NCBI GenBank assembly: GCA_963971405.1
Contig: OZ020487.1
Coordinates: forward strand, 40,583,039-40,647,038
Length of the DNA: 64,000 bases
Source: Psococerastis gibbosa
Lineage: Eukaryota; Arthropoda; Insecta; Psocodea; Psocidae
Direction: 5' to 3'
Made by a program: the position numbers and the translations under genes. A model generated the notes under the pieces. That model worked only from the letters and a program-made list of their open reading frames with translations. It made no database searches and was not told the DNA's origin. How positions within the stretch are numbered: position 1 is the first letter of the stretch; every line of letters starts with the position of its first letter. Below are positions 11,326-21,182 of the stretch, in pieces.

Positions 11326-14175
11326 TTTTATATACTGAAGTACAATAGTAGATTTTTTGAAGTTATACTGCATAACAAAATTAAAAATGCTTTTGAGTCT
11401 AGCTGTGCACAGGTAGCTCCGAAATCTGATGGTGATGCACCATGGTGGAATAAGGAGCTATCAAAACTGCGCAAGAAAACGAGACGGCTTTACAACAAGT
11501 GGTCAAGCAGCAGGGATTCGAATCACCATGCTGTCTACAAAACCGCTTTAGCTGAGTACTCTCGAGAGTTGCGGAAAGCAAAACGGCAGTCGTTTCGTTC
11601 ATTCTGTCAAGGGATCAACGAGACACCGACTGCAGCTTGCCTGCATAAAGTTATGGCTAAGACCCATAACAACGGCATGGGTGAGCTTAAAAAAGGGGAT
11701 GGCACCTACACTCAGTCAGGTACTGAGACGTTGGAGGTGCTCCTTGACACCCACTTTCCAGGCTCCAACATAGTCGGCGGTACGACGCCCACCCACGCAG
11801 CGCGTAAACGCCCTAAGCGGGGAGCATGGAAACTGGGTCGAAAACTCTTTACAAAAGATAGGGTTACTTGGGCTATTAAGTCCTTCAAGCCCTTTAAATC
11901 TCCAGGGGGCGATGGCGTGTATCCGGCCCTCTTGCAGAAGGGGCTTCAGATTCTCATGGCGGATCTGCTAGCTCTATTTCGTGCGAGCTTTGCGTGGTCG
12001 CACATTCCCACACCCTGGAGGGAGGTGAAAGTGAGCTTCATACCAAAGGCTGGAAATCGCCCTAGTACCGAAGCTAAATCCTTTCGTCCTATCAGTCTCT
12101 CATCCTTCCTTTTGAAAACGATGGAGAAGATTATTGATAACTATATCAGAGGCGATCTGCTGATGCGGAACCCCCTGCATAAGTGTCAATTTGCTTACCA
12201 AAAAGGTAAATCAACCATCTCGGCTCTATACAGTCTAACCAGGAAACTGGAAAAGGCTCTTGAGTTCAAAGAGATAGCCCTATGCGCATTTATTGACGTA
12301 GAAGGGGCATTTTCCAACACGCCTCGTAAATCAATCATGAATGCATTAGAAAAGAGAGGCGTTGAGCCAGTCGTAGCAGACTGGATCATGACATCGCTAG
12401 AAAGCCGAATTATCTCAATGGTACTCGGCACAGACTCGATCACAGCCACGCCAGGTGAGGGCTGCCCACAAGGCGGATGCCTCTCCCCCCTCCTCTGGTC
12501 TCTGGTAGTCGACGGGCTGCTAACTGCACTAGGGCAAGATGGGTACGACGTCTGCGGCTATGCGGATGATTTGGTGATCTTGGTGCGAGGCCAGCATGAC
12601 GCTCTTGTCTCTGAGCGAATGCAAAGGGCCTTAACCATAGCCCATAATTGGTGCCTTTCTGAAGGACTGAATATAAATCCTAAAAAAACCACCCTGGTCC
12701 CGTTCACGAGGAAGTTGAAGCTTAATATTAAAGCTCCCACCCTCAGCGGGGTGCGTTTAGCCCTCACAGATAGCACCAAATATCTTGGTGTTATCCTTGA
12801 CCGGAAGCTCACATGGAGCCTGCATCTGGACCAGGCTGTAAGCAGGGCGCGAAACGCCTTATTTCTTACGAGCAGAATGGTGGGTAGAACGTGGGGGCTT
12901 AAGCCGAAAGTAACGGACTGGCTATATAAGTCCATTGTGCGACCTATAATTAGCTATGCGGCGCTAATTTGGTGGCCTAGACTGCATAAGAGCAAAAAGG
13001 GAGCAAAATCTCTCACAAAACTACAGAGGCTGGCTTGCCTCGCGATCACGGGAGCATCCCGTTCGTGCCCCACGGCTGCCATGGAGGTCCTATTGAACCT
13101 ACCACCACTCCCGATTTTCATCGAGAGTGAGGCGGCTAAGTGGGCCTATCGCATTAAGAAAAGCCATGGACTAAAGCCTGGCGACCTTACCGGACACTTA
13201 CGCATTCTTAATGAGTGCAAGGTTCCGGAGGTTATGTTCTCAGACTCCATGGAGACAACTTTTCAATTCTCAAAGAATTTCTCGGTTATATTGGAAAGCC
13301 GGAAAAAATGGACTGACGGAGAGGTAGTCTTTCCATACGGCTCATTAAGATTTTATACTGATGGGTCAAAAATAGAAAACGGAGGTACAGGGGCGGGGGT
13401 TTATGGGCCACGACTCAACTTAGTCATCCCCATGGGATCCCAACCCACAGTCTTCCAAGCCGAAATACATGCCACACGCGCATGTGCGGCGCACTGCATT
13501 AAACGTGCTTACCGCCACAGCAAGATATTCATTATCTCCGACAGCATGGCTTCCCTACTTGCGCTGGACTCGAGTAGCTACGAGTCCAAGCAGGTGTGGG
13601 AATGTATGCTTGCACTCAACGCATTGGGAGTGACGAATAAAGTCACCCTCATGTGGGTTCCAGGACACGCCGGGATCGAAGGCAATGAAAATGCCGACGC
13701 CTTGGCGAGGGAAGGGAGCGCGCTACCCTTCATTGGGCCTGAACCCTTCTGCGCCTTCCCGAGAAACCGCCAAACCCTAGAGATTGGCCTATGGGAAGGA
13801 AAGAGAAAGGAAGCATACTGGAAGTCTGTCACAGGCCACAGACAATCCAAAATATTCCTCACTCACTCTAAGAGCTATACCGCCAAAGCACTGAACCTCA
13901 GCAAGCCTGAACTTAAGGTACTTACAGGTGCACTCACAGGACACTGCCACGTGAACTACCATTTAAAGAACATGGGTAAAGTCTTGAATGACACCTGCCG
14001 ATTCTGCAAAGAAAAGGCTGAGACTGCTGAGCATATCATCTGCTCGTGTCCGGCAGTAAAGAACAGACGGCTGCTAGCAACGTCCTCTTGGTTTCTATCA
14101 CCAAGGGAGGCTTGCCAGTTGGCCCCTGGGCAGTTGTGCAGGTTTTTACGGGACCTGCTGACTGACCAGGACTAA
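11326..14175 (+). CDS. LINE ORF2 (5' truncated): reverse transcriptase + RNase H
   Basis: A 949-codon frame opens after a stop at 11323 and has no ATG of its own; homology begins near 11353, so the endonuclease N-terminus was lost by 5' truncation. Residues ~30-55 hold the WW-containing linker (DAPWWNKEL). The RT follows, with catalytic Asp324 in FIDVEGAF, the GCPQGG loop, and YADD at 412-415. RNase H supplies D679 (TDGSK), E713, D739 and D791, all intact. A C-terminal finger is C891, C894, H903, C908. Presence of RNase H and this finger suggests the LOA/I/R1 group rather than CR1 or RTE; the exact clade needs a tree. An uninterrupted frame implies recent insertion. The protein would make cDNA by target-primed reverse transcription, but this copy cannot cut DNA by itself. 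Confidence 0.93.
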   Translation, partial: FYILKYNSRFFEVILHNKIKNAFESSCAQVAPKSDGDAPWWNKELSKLRKKTRRLYNKWSSSRDSNHHAVYKTALAEYSRELRKAKRQSFRSFCQGINETPTAACLHKVMAKTHNNGMGELKKGDGTYTQSGTETLEVLLDTHFPGSNIVGGTTPTHAARKRPKRGAWKLGRKLFTKDRVTWAIKSFKPFKSPGGDGVYPALLQKGLQILMADLLALFRASFAWSHIPTPWREVKVSFIPKAGNRPSTEAKSFRPISLSSFLLKTMEKIIDNYIRGDLLMRNPLHKCQFAYQKGKSTISALYSLTRKLEKALEFKEIALCAFIDVEGAFSNTPRKSIMNALEKRGVEPVVADWIMTSLESRIISMVLGTDSITATPGEGCPQGGCLSPLLWSLVVDGLLTALGQDGYDVCGYADDLVILVRGQHDALVSERMQRALTIAHNWCLSEGLNINPKKTTLVPFTRKLKLNIKAPTLSGVRLALTDSTKYLGVILDRKLTWSLHLDQAVSRARNALFLTSRMVGRTWGLKPKVTDWLYKSIVRPIISYAALIWWPRLHKSKKGAKSLTKLQRLACLAITGASRSCPTAAMEVLLNLPPLPIFIESEAAKWAYRIKKSHGLKPGDLTGHLRILNECKVPEVMFSDSMETTFQFSKNFSVILESRKKWTDGEVVFPYGSLRFYTDGSKIENGGTGAGVYGPRLNLVIPMGSQPTVFQAEIHATRACAAHCIKRAYRHSKIFIISDSMASLLALDSSSYESKQVWECMLALNALGVTNKVTLMWVPGHAGIEGNENADALAREGSALPFIGPEPFCAFPRNRQTLEIGLWEGKRKEAYWKSVTGHRQSKIFLTHSKSYTAKALNLSKPELKVLTGALTGHCHVNYHLKNMGKVLNDTCRFCKEKAETAEHIICSCPAVKNRRLLATSSWFLSPREACQLAPGQLCRFLRDLLTDQD

Positions 14176-14272
14176 AAGTACGGGGATTCACAATAGATCT
14201 TTAAGGTCAAAGTGAGCCAAGCTCAAGTAGCAGCATCGCCCCATTACTAATCTAATCTAATCTAATCTATAC
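11340..14272 (+). mobile_element. 5'-truncated LINE with (TCTAA)n tail
   Basis: Insertion carrying the RT/RNase H frame, a short 3' untranslated stretch (GGGGATTCACAATAGATC) and a tail of about four ATCTA units ending near 14272. The left junction lies near 11340-11355. The flanks (TATACTGAAGTAC and TATACTTCTTTAC) are only vaguely similar, so I do not claim a target duplication. Confidence 0.85.
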
Positions 14273-14657
14273 TTCTTTACAATCGAGAGCGAATTTTGAG
14301 GATCACAGAAAAAGTTCACAGAATCCGCCGTTTTGTATCTGTGATTTAGTTCTGTCCGTACGTATTATATCTTGATATAAACCAAAATATTTGTATTTAA
14401 TATAATTATTAACACTAAATATTATTAAATTATTACTGTTAAATATTTATTAATACCTGACCTAGTTATTTAATTTTTACAAAATAAAGAAATAAATTTA
14501 ATAAAACGTTTGTGATAAAAATTTAAATTGAACGTCAAATGTGTTTTAGTTCTATCCGTACGTATTATTTTTATTTTTAATGATGGCAAAGAAGTATAAC
14601 TTCTCACGCCCGTACATAAGTACACACACCCACTTTTTATATATGACTCAATATAAT

Positions 14658-14970
14658 AAAGCTGGCCATTCGCGAGGGCTCCAAACGGACTCGCGCCAAG
14701 CCAAATGGCGCGTCCTGTTCCATTTGCGTTAGCGCCATTTAGAGGGGTCATCACGACTACGCTGAACCAGTCGCTCCAATTCTTTCAAATTGTACAGTGT
14801 GACGATATGGAAGAGGTACTTTTACACTGTACAATTTGAAAAATTTGGAGCGACTGGTTCAGCGTAGTCGAGATGACCCCTCTAAATGGCGCTAACGCCA
14901 AATGGAACAGGACGCGCCATTTGGCTTGGCTCGAGTCCGTTTGGAGCCCTCGTGAATGGCCAGCTTTTAA
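14658..14970. mobile_element. foldback element with ~150-bp arms
   Basis: Arms 14658-14806 and 14822-14970 are near-perfect inverted repeats (for example GCGCCATTTAGAGGGGTCAT against ATGACCCCTCTAAATGGCGC) around a 15-bp loop. The outer sequence beyond the right arm, about 14970-15135, is shared in inverse orientation with 40795-40915 and 50636-50815 (GAGGCGATTGAAGAG and complement), so the foldback is part of a larger repeat family. No coding capacity. Confidence 0.85.
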
Positions 14971-15135
14971 AAGGTTAATCGCGAACAAACAATTTAATGA
15001 ATATATCCGATTAACCTCTTCTGTTGCCTCACTAAGTAATCTAATAGGTACTTGTGTCGAGTTATGACACGTCTCCGAATGCAAGGTGTGTAGGGATTCG
15101 CACAAGTACAAACACACAACCACCTTACCACCGAA
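14971..15135 (-). repeat. dispersed repeat T
   Basis: Reverse complement of the repeats at 40795-40915 and 50636-50815; shared blocks include CGGAGACGTGTCATAACTCG-like sequence and ATCGGATA.ATTCATT. It abuts the foldback at 14658-14970. Class unknown. Confidence 0.6.
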
Positions 15136-15700
15136 GTCGCATATATCCCAATAGGTACCGTATGTTCGTATGTTCATTTATTGGGTTAAGTTGCGCTACG
15201 TGCGTATGTGAAAAGATGGCTGCTAAATCAAGGCTATAAAAATAGAATTTCCCTAAGGAACGTAAAAGGAACTTGTGGGGTTACCATCACAATGTGCTGG
15301 AGAAACGATTAAAACTCGTGCTGACGAAAACTGCTCCCTAGGGTGTCAAATTTGGGCTCCTCGAAGTTAGTATTAATGATATGGCTGCAGGGCCAATTTA
15401 TGGCCACTGGCAATTTATATTAGGCCTATGCACAGCCAAGGCCTAAGCAAGACCCTAAAAGGTAATTAGACCGGTTGCTACAAACGTTGCCACTGACCAT
15501 AGCTTGTGGAAACACAGTGTTTCTTAATGGTACTTGACTTGTAGTAACCTACAGTTCGACCAATCTGACAACATTGTGCATCCAATATACTGCTATGTTC
15601 GCTTGCCTCAATGACCGTGTACATGATAGATAATTCCAGTAGCCTATCAGACTTGTCACACACGCTGGACTGATGGGATTTGGTAATTGAGTGAGGCGGT
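15136..15700. other. no gene recognised
   Basis: Unassigned sequence; overlapping short minus-strand frames at 15478-15731 are not recognisable. Confidence 0.35.
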
Positions 15701-15719
15701 TATTGACTTGCTGGTAACA

Positions 15720-15927
15720 ATGTAACTGCAAAGGCTTTCACGGCCGGAGTGAAATGAAGAACCAGTAGAATCCGGGCTGATGGGCTCGCTACGGAGCCAC
15801 CGAGGTACAACCTTCAAAGTCTACGCAGCGCCACTGAAGATGTCGACCGCAGATGTTGACGAAACGTTTGGAAGTTCACTTTCAATTCAACCACGGCCCA
15901 TCAGCCCGGATTCTACTGGTTCTTCAT
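15720..15927. mobile_element. palindromic retroposon P, copy 1, hammerhead-like core
   Basis: Starts TAACTGCAAAGGCTTTCACG shortly after 15720 and ends with GGTTCTTCAT. The flanks carry a 12-bp direct repeat TTGCTGGTAACA (15708-15719, 15928-15939). An outer stem of about 29 bp pairs GAAGAACCAGTAGAATCC.. with its complement at 15893-15925. Between the arms lies CTGAAGA (15834-15840), a 6-bp stem GTCGAC/GTTGAC with a 7-nt loop, then GAAAC (15861-15865), resembling the two core boxes and helix II of a hammerhead ribozyme. An extra T sits at the base of helix II, and helices I and III are weak by eye. Long variable target duplications point to retroposition, not a cut-and-paste transposon. Confidence 0.7.
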
Positions 15928-15939
15928 TTGCTGGTAACA

Positions 15940-16359
15940 GCCGTAGTGGCAACTTAAAATCATAATATTTCAGTTTCAGTTACCGCAAAAAAAGTTTAAA
16001 AAAATTAATTCAGACAATGAAAGTTGAGGTCTTGCAGGATTTTGGCGCTTTTTTGAAGGTTGTTAAGTTGGCAGATAGCGGCTTTTAATTAACTCAGGTA
16101 TTACATTGTGAAGTCAGTTAATAACAGAAGGAGAAAAGGCATTTTGCTGCGGGACGGGGAGGGGGAGGAAATTCGAGAAATTCGCAAACAGCTGGTGGCG
16201 GACATTTATAACTTTGAGACAGCGACTGAACCACCAACGAGGCTTGTGCATTGCAAAGCCTGGCTACCAGATTGAGAGCTCTCACAAACTTGCTTCCTCA
16301 GTTCTATTTTATTGAATTTTCTAGAGTTATACTATACGGAAAGAGCTCTCATTATTGTT
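15940..16359. other. no gene recognised
   Basis: Unassigned sequence. Confidence 0.3.
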
Positions 16360-16670
16360 TACCTATTTACAAGCAGTACAAGTATAAGGGAAGCTTTGGG
16401 ATTTTCGAATTTTTTTATTTCGGGATTTTCGTGGTTTTACCCGTTTTGCAGTCCCAGGAACCCTAAAAAGTGTTTTTTACGAAATGTCTGTCTGTCAGTC
16501 TGTCTGTTCGTCGATTTGTAGGCAAACTACTCAGGGGATTTTGATGAAGTTTTGCATGTAGGTTCACAAAAATCATACCTCAGAACCATTCTCTTTATTC
16601 GGGCTAACTCAAGTTTGGGGGGTTTTATTCTCTAAAAACCTTTAAAAAATGGTTCCAGTTTGCCTTTAAT
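16360..16670 (+). repeat. repeat R fragment, TCTG-rich foldback family
   Basis: Matches the left arm of the 2-kb foldback at 18.6-20.6 kb (TATAAGGGAAGCTTTG, CCCAGGAACCC, a run of TCTG repeats, GGCAAACTACTC, GATGTAGGTTCACAAAAATC-like block). Only one arm is present. Confidence 0.7.
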
Positions 16671-16679
16671 CTAACAGCA

Positions 16680-17160
16680 AATTAAATGAAAATGCAAAAA
16701 GAAGCCATCTGTAAACACTGCAAACAGATATGTGCCGAAGGGTATTCCAATATCTTCTCGAGAATTTCAGTATTTCGCAATCCAATATCAGACGAATAGA
16801 ATAGATTAGGGATCTAAAGTAAGTTAGGTTTAATTCTCAAGCTGCTGACGCGTAGAATAGCACTGCTGAGAGCACAGAGGTGGAAGAAGGAAATTTACTC
16901 GAGAGGTGAAACTATTGGGAGCTTGACAAGCCCAGCTTTTCACAAAGCGCTGTAAGCAAACAAGAATTTCCCAATATGCCAGAGACCGTTTTCTACGATG
17001 ACCTGCTTTCACATTTTCTTCTTTGAACCCGAATTTCCCCATAAAGAATTCATCCTTTTGTCTGCTAGTAATAAATTATACAATAATAAATACCATAAAT
17101 ACTGTACCTCTTATCATACTGACCTAATCGATACTTTCCGTTCACATACTGTATCTATCC
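16680..17160. other. no gene recognised
   Basis: Unassigned sequence. Confidence 0.3.
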
Positions 17161-17166
17161 CGTTTA

Positions 17167-17973
17167 GGCGGTTATTCCACCTACGTCAATAGTAAATGTA
17201 GTATCGACGGACATTTCAATTTTACTCTATGCCATAGTTAAAATTGATCAATGATCTTAGAGTAAAATCAATAACAAACTAAAATGGCGTCATGGAATAT
17301 GTTAAGTACAAACAATTTAATAGATTGTTTGTAAAACAGTTTTCATCCATTAAACAGATCGGTGAAGGTCGATCTTACTTCGGATCTCCTACTATTATTA
17401 GGTTTTATTAAAAATAATAAGTGTACTACGAAGAAAACAAAAACAAACAAAATTTCAAAGAACAAATGCAAACTAATTTCAAAATATTGGCGCATACGTG
17501 TCATTAGAAGAAAAGTGATCAATAATGAGGAACCAGTAGAATCCGGGCTGATGGGCCGTGGTCGAAGTGAAAGTGAACTTCCAAACGTTTCGTCAACATC
17601 TGCGGTCGACATCTTCAGTGGAACTGCGCAGGCTTCTAAGATTGTATCTCGGAGGCTCAGCAGCGACTGTCCAATCATATGTACAGTACAGTCGCTGCTG
17701 ACCCTCCGAGATACAATCTTAGAAGTCTACGCAGTTCCACTGAAGATGTCGACCGCAGATGTTGACGAAACGTTTGGAAGTTCACTTTCACTTTGACCAC
17801 GGCCCATCAGCCCGGATTCTACTGGTTCCTCATTCGACTCCAGCCGTGAAAGCCTTTGCAGTTATAAAGTGATCAATAGTTGAAAAAACAAGTGGAATGG
17901 TGTGTATCAATGAAAAATTGAAATGTCAATACTACATTTACTATTGACTATCGACGTAGGTGGAATAAGCGCC
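17167..17973. mobile_element. foldback MITE, PIF/Harbinger-like, interrupted
   Basis: Left end GGCGGTTATTCCACCTACG and right end CGTAGGTGGAATAAGCGCC are inverted repeats flanked by TTA on both sides (17164-17166 and 17974-17976). Arms also share GTCAATAGTAAATGTAGTA. The interior shares the block ATGCCATAGTTAAAATTGATCAATGATC with the 380-bp MITE family. The copy is split by palindromic retroposon P at 17525-17875, so it is older than that insertion. TTA/TAA trinucleotide duplications fit PIF/Harbinger elements. Confidence 0.75.
17525..17875. mobile_element. palindromic retroposon P, copy 2 (nested)
   Basis: Flanked by a 13-bp direct repeat AAAGTGATCAATA (17512-17524, 17876-17888). Nearly the whole 351-bp insert is an inverted dimer: the left arm reads CCAGTAGAATCCGGGCTGAT through TCTTCAG (17612-17618) and the right arm is its complement, with a central loop near 17680-17695. 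The core CTGAAGA (17740-17746) and GAAAC (17767-17771) occurs in the right arm on the plus strand and, mirrored, in the left arm on the minus strand. The characteristic start TAACTGCAAAGGCTTTCACG is here at the right end, so this copy is in minus orientation. Confidence 0.75.
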
Positions 17974-18124
17974 TTACGTTGACGGTACTGTTCCGATGCG
18001 GAGTATAAAAAGGGAAATTAAGCAATACTATCAATAATATTAATCAACATATTGTAGCACTAATCCGCAATGTTAACTTTGTAGGTAAATACAAGGATAT
18101 TGAAGAAAGTTGGCTTGGCCAATA

Positions 18125-18508
18125 GGCGCCCATTCCACCGACCGGCTAGGGCTATTTACAAAAACGGTGACGTGGTAGCAGACATTCAAGACTTAGGCGG
18201 GGTTTCCACCGAACTCGCATTGCAGAATTGACGGAAATGTCTATTTTCCTCTATGCCATAGTAAAAATTGATCAATGATCATACAGTAAAAGCACAAACA
18301 AACAAACTAAAATTAAAAAATGGCGTCATGAGATATGTTAAGTACAAACATTTTAATAGATTTCTATAAAAAGAAAAATTCTAATTTCCGTCAATGTCAT
18401 TTGCATTCTGCAATGCGAGGTCGGTGGAAACGCCACCTAAGTCTTGAATGTCTGCTACCACGTCACCGTTTTTGTAAATAGCCCTAGCCGGTCGGTGGAA
18501 TGGGCACC
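18125..18508. mobile_element. 380-bp foldback MITE, copy a
   Basis: Ends GGCGCCCATTCCACCGACCGG and CCGGTCGGTGGAATGGGCACC, flanked by ATA on both sides. Each arm of about 190 bp holds the block ACGTGGTAGCAGACATTCAA or its complement about 45 bp from the end, then GGTTTCCACCGA. The family has four more copies in this window. Non-coding; TNA duplications suggest PIF/Harbinger mobilisation. Confidence 0.88.
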
Positions 18509-18608
18509 ATAATAATGCCCTGAAGGACTTCTTATGAACCTAGGCCTTTTCAAAGTGACTCATTTGTCCCTTGTCCAATGCCAACGACCCCATGGATTTC
18601 CGACATTA

Positions 18609-20616
18609 TTGCTTTCCAATTAATATGTAGTATAAGGAAAGCTTTGTGATGGTCGAAATTTTCGATTCCGAGATTTCAACTGATTTACATGTTTTCAGGT
18701 CCCAGGAACCCAAAAAAGTGGTTTTTACGAAATGTCTGTCACTCTGTCGCTCTGTCTGTCGCTCTGTCTGTGTGTATGTCTGTCTGTGCGTCGATTTCCG
18801 GGCAAACTACTCGGTCGATTTTTTTTTAAGCCGGCCGCCATACCAAGTTGAATCCAGTGGACCAGAGCAGGTTCAAAGCTGCAGATAATTTGGTCGTGTG
18901 CACAGTGCCGGTAGGGAAACATGGTAGGACTTGTCCTGGTCACCTCCGAACTAATCGTGTGACTTCACTGTGTTTCCCAAGTGGTTCGGAATCCACTATA
19001 ATCAGAAGGTCCACTGGAGTCCTATGGGCCCACACCGTGGCCTGGGACTGTGTCAAACCATACTACTACTACTCTGTCGATTTTGATGAAATTTGGCATG
19101 TAGGTTCACAAAAATCATACCTCGACATAATTTCTTTTATTTTGGGCTAACTCAATTTGGGGGGGTTTTATTTTCAAAAAACTCCAAAAAACGTCTAAAA
19201 AAATTATTTCTCAAAAATGGCTCCAACTATTTCGTTATTTAAAAACACATATATTATAGTCGTTATTAATTTTAACAAAATGCGGGGTGTCGGTTACCCC
19301 TTGAGAGTTTGCTTCTGGGGGTAAAAAAATAAAAATAACTCAATTTTCATGAAAAATGACTAAAAAATCTATTTTCTGTGGAACCTTTCTATCGATGATT
19401 TCTACCTTCAGGTATGTTTTAGGTGTTCAATAGGATAACAAAAACGGACAGGTTGCATTCCAAAAAAAAATATTTGCTTCTGTGCAAAAAAAATTACTTT
19501 TTGAGAAATTATGGAAAATTCATGCTCCAATACATTACGTGCCATGCGTGTGTCATTGTTACTACTCTTACAATGTATTGGTCTGTACGTTCCAGAATAT
19601 GCAATTAAGTTTTAAGGGGCTTACTATATTGAAGTGAACCCCCCCCCCCTCTCGAGGGGGGGTGAAATTTAACCATGGGGAAATTATTTCCTATGAAATT
19701 ACACATGTCTATATCTACTAATTTATAAATTGGAAAGGATGTTCGAGTGAACTCGGACCGGTTCTTTATATTGTTTCCGTATGCATTTTTGGCCACTGGC
19801 AAACTGGTATACGTCCTCGATGTCAGCCTACATCGGCTACAGGCGATAATGGACAAGCTGGTCATTGACGCGATGTAACAGGCGAAGGCATGACTTAACC
19901 AAGTATACAGATACGAGTCAAGCTAGGCTAATAAAAGAACCGGTCCGAGTTTACTCGAACATGCTTTCCAATTTATCGATTAGTAGAGAGAGAAAATGAT
20001 TAATTTCATGGTAAATAATTTTCCTATGGTTATATTTCGGATATCACGGGGTGGGGGGGGGGGTCGTCCACCTGACGTCACTGGAGGTGACTTAAATTCT
20101 AGATAGGTCAGACCTACACATTACCACAACACAGCAATAATGGCAGGCCACGCAATGCATTTGAGCGTGAATTTGCTTTCATTTTTTCAAAAAAAACATT
20201 TATTATCACAAAACCCAATAGTTTTTTGGAGAACGAAACTATCCGGTTTCATTACTCAATTTAACATCTAAAACATGCTTGAAGTTAGATGTCATCGATT
20301 GAAAGGTTTCGCAGAAAAATTATTTTTTAGTCATTTTTAATTAAAATTTAGTTATTTTTATTTTTTTACCCCCAGAAGTAAACTAACAAAGGGCAAGCGA
20401 CCCCCCGCATTTTATTAACGTTAATAACGACTACAATATATGTGAATTAAAAATAAATCGTTGTAGCCGTTTTGGATAAATAAATTTTATTATTTATAAA
20501 TTTCGTAAAAACCACTTTTCCTGGGACCTCAAAACGTGTAAATCCGTTGAAATCTCGGAATCGAAAATTTCGACCGTCACAAAGCTTTCCTTATACTACG
20601 TATAAATTGGAAAGCA
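18609..20616. mobile_element. 2-kb foldback element, family R
   Basis: Left end TTGCTTTCCAATTAATATG and right end TATAAATTGGAAAGCAA are inverted, and homology continues inwards for hundreds of bases: AGTATAAGGAAAGCTTTGTG, CGAAATTTTCGATTCCGAGA, GGTCCCAGGAA, a TCTG-repeat block, and GCTTCTGGGGGTAAAAAAA against its complement near 20370. The left arm holds a nested SINE (18823-19071). The centre has an inner inverted pair (TTCGAGTGAACTCGGACCGG at 19743, complement near 19945) and a C-run. There is no transposase frame. Confidence 0.75.
18823..19071 (+). mobile_element. retroposon S4 with (TAC)n tail, nested
   Basis: Starts about AAGCCGGCCGCCATACC and ends in four TAC units. Target duplication CTCGGTCGATTTT (18810-18822) versus CTCTGTCGATTTT (19072-19084), 12 of 13 identical. 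The related R repeat at 29400-29420 reads through the site uninterrupted. Other copies: 21.2, 26.9 and 63.2 kb. A 3' microsatellite tail and 13-bp duplication indicate LINE-mediated retroposition. The frame it carries (KAADNLVVCTVPVGKHG) recurs in other copies but these are close copies, so this is not evidence of coding. Confidence 0.85.
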
Positions 20617-20619
20617 AAT

Positions 20620-21180
20620 ATTTTTACTGGCTTCTCCTCTATGGCATCTACTGCTGCGGCTTATGTTGCTAGCAGATCATATAGTTTCAGCGCTCGTCCT
20701 CCCGGAACGACTAAACGTAGGCGGCGGGTTTTAAACCTGCCACATTGGACGTTATTTAAAAAAAATCTCGGGTGGTTCCCCCTGCAAGTTAATAAACAGA
20801 CTCACTTCCCCCGCCAAGCTGACAGGGTTCCTTAAAGCAGAAATTCTGAAAGCAGGCGTTGGGAAACATAACAAAACAACGGTTTTAAGCGAACTTTTGT
20901 CTTTTCGGGATTGAAGTGATAATAAAGAGAGAAAATCCGTTATACTGTATGTACGCGCAAAGCCTTTTTTAGATTTTAGAGTTAGCTCTGACTTGCACCG
21001 ATGGGGAGAGAGAATTCATTGGACCCACGTGAAATGAACCTCGTTTAGTGAAAACCCCGGCTAGGAGGGAACTTCTAGCTAAGTCTGTACCTATATGTCT
21101 GCTGACCATGTCTCTACTAACCAAGAAAGGGCTGAAAAGTCGAATGTTATTCCGAAAAAAAATACTTTTTCTTCTTCCCC
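20620..21180. other. no gene recognised; SINE-tail-like stretch
   Basis: A segment at about 20780-20880 (AACAGACTCACT, AAAGCAGAAATTCTGAAAGC, ending in AAC-rich sequence) also occurs at 27120-27210 and, degenerate, at 9050-9130, so it is a dispersed retroposon 3' end. Confidence 0.5.
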
Positions 21181-21182
21181 CT

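Noticed and set aside
11340-14272. target duplication for the large LINE
   Set aside because: The candidate flanks TATACTGAAGTAC and TATACTTCTTTAC differ at several positions, so I do not claim it.
17362-17796. 144-codon open frame
   Set aside because: Its conserved part (SSTSAVDIF, DVDETFGSS) is the palindromic repeat P read in one frame and recurs wherever P occurs; it carries no protein signature.
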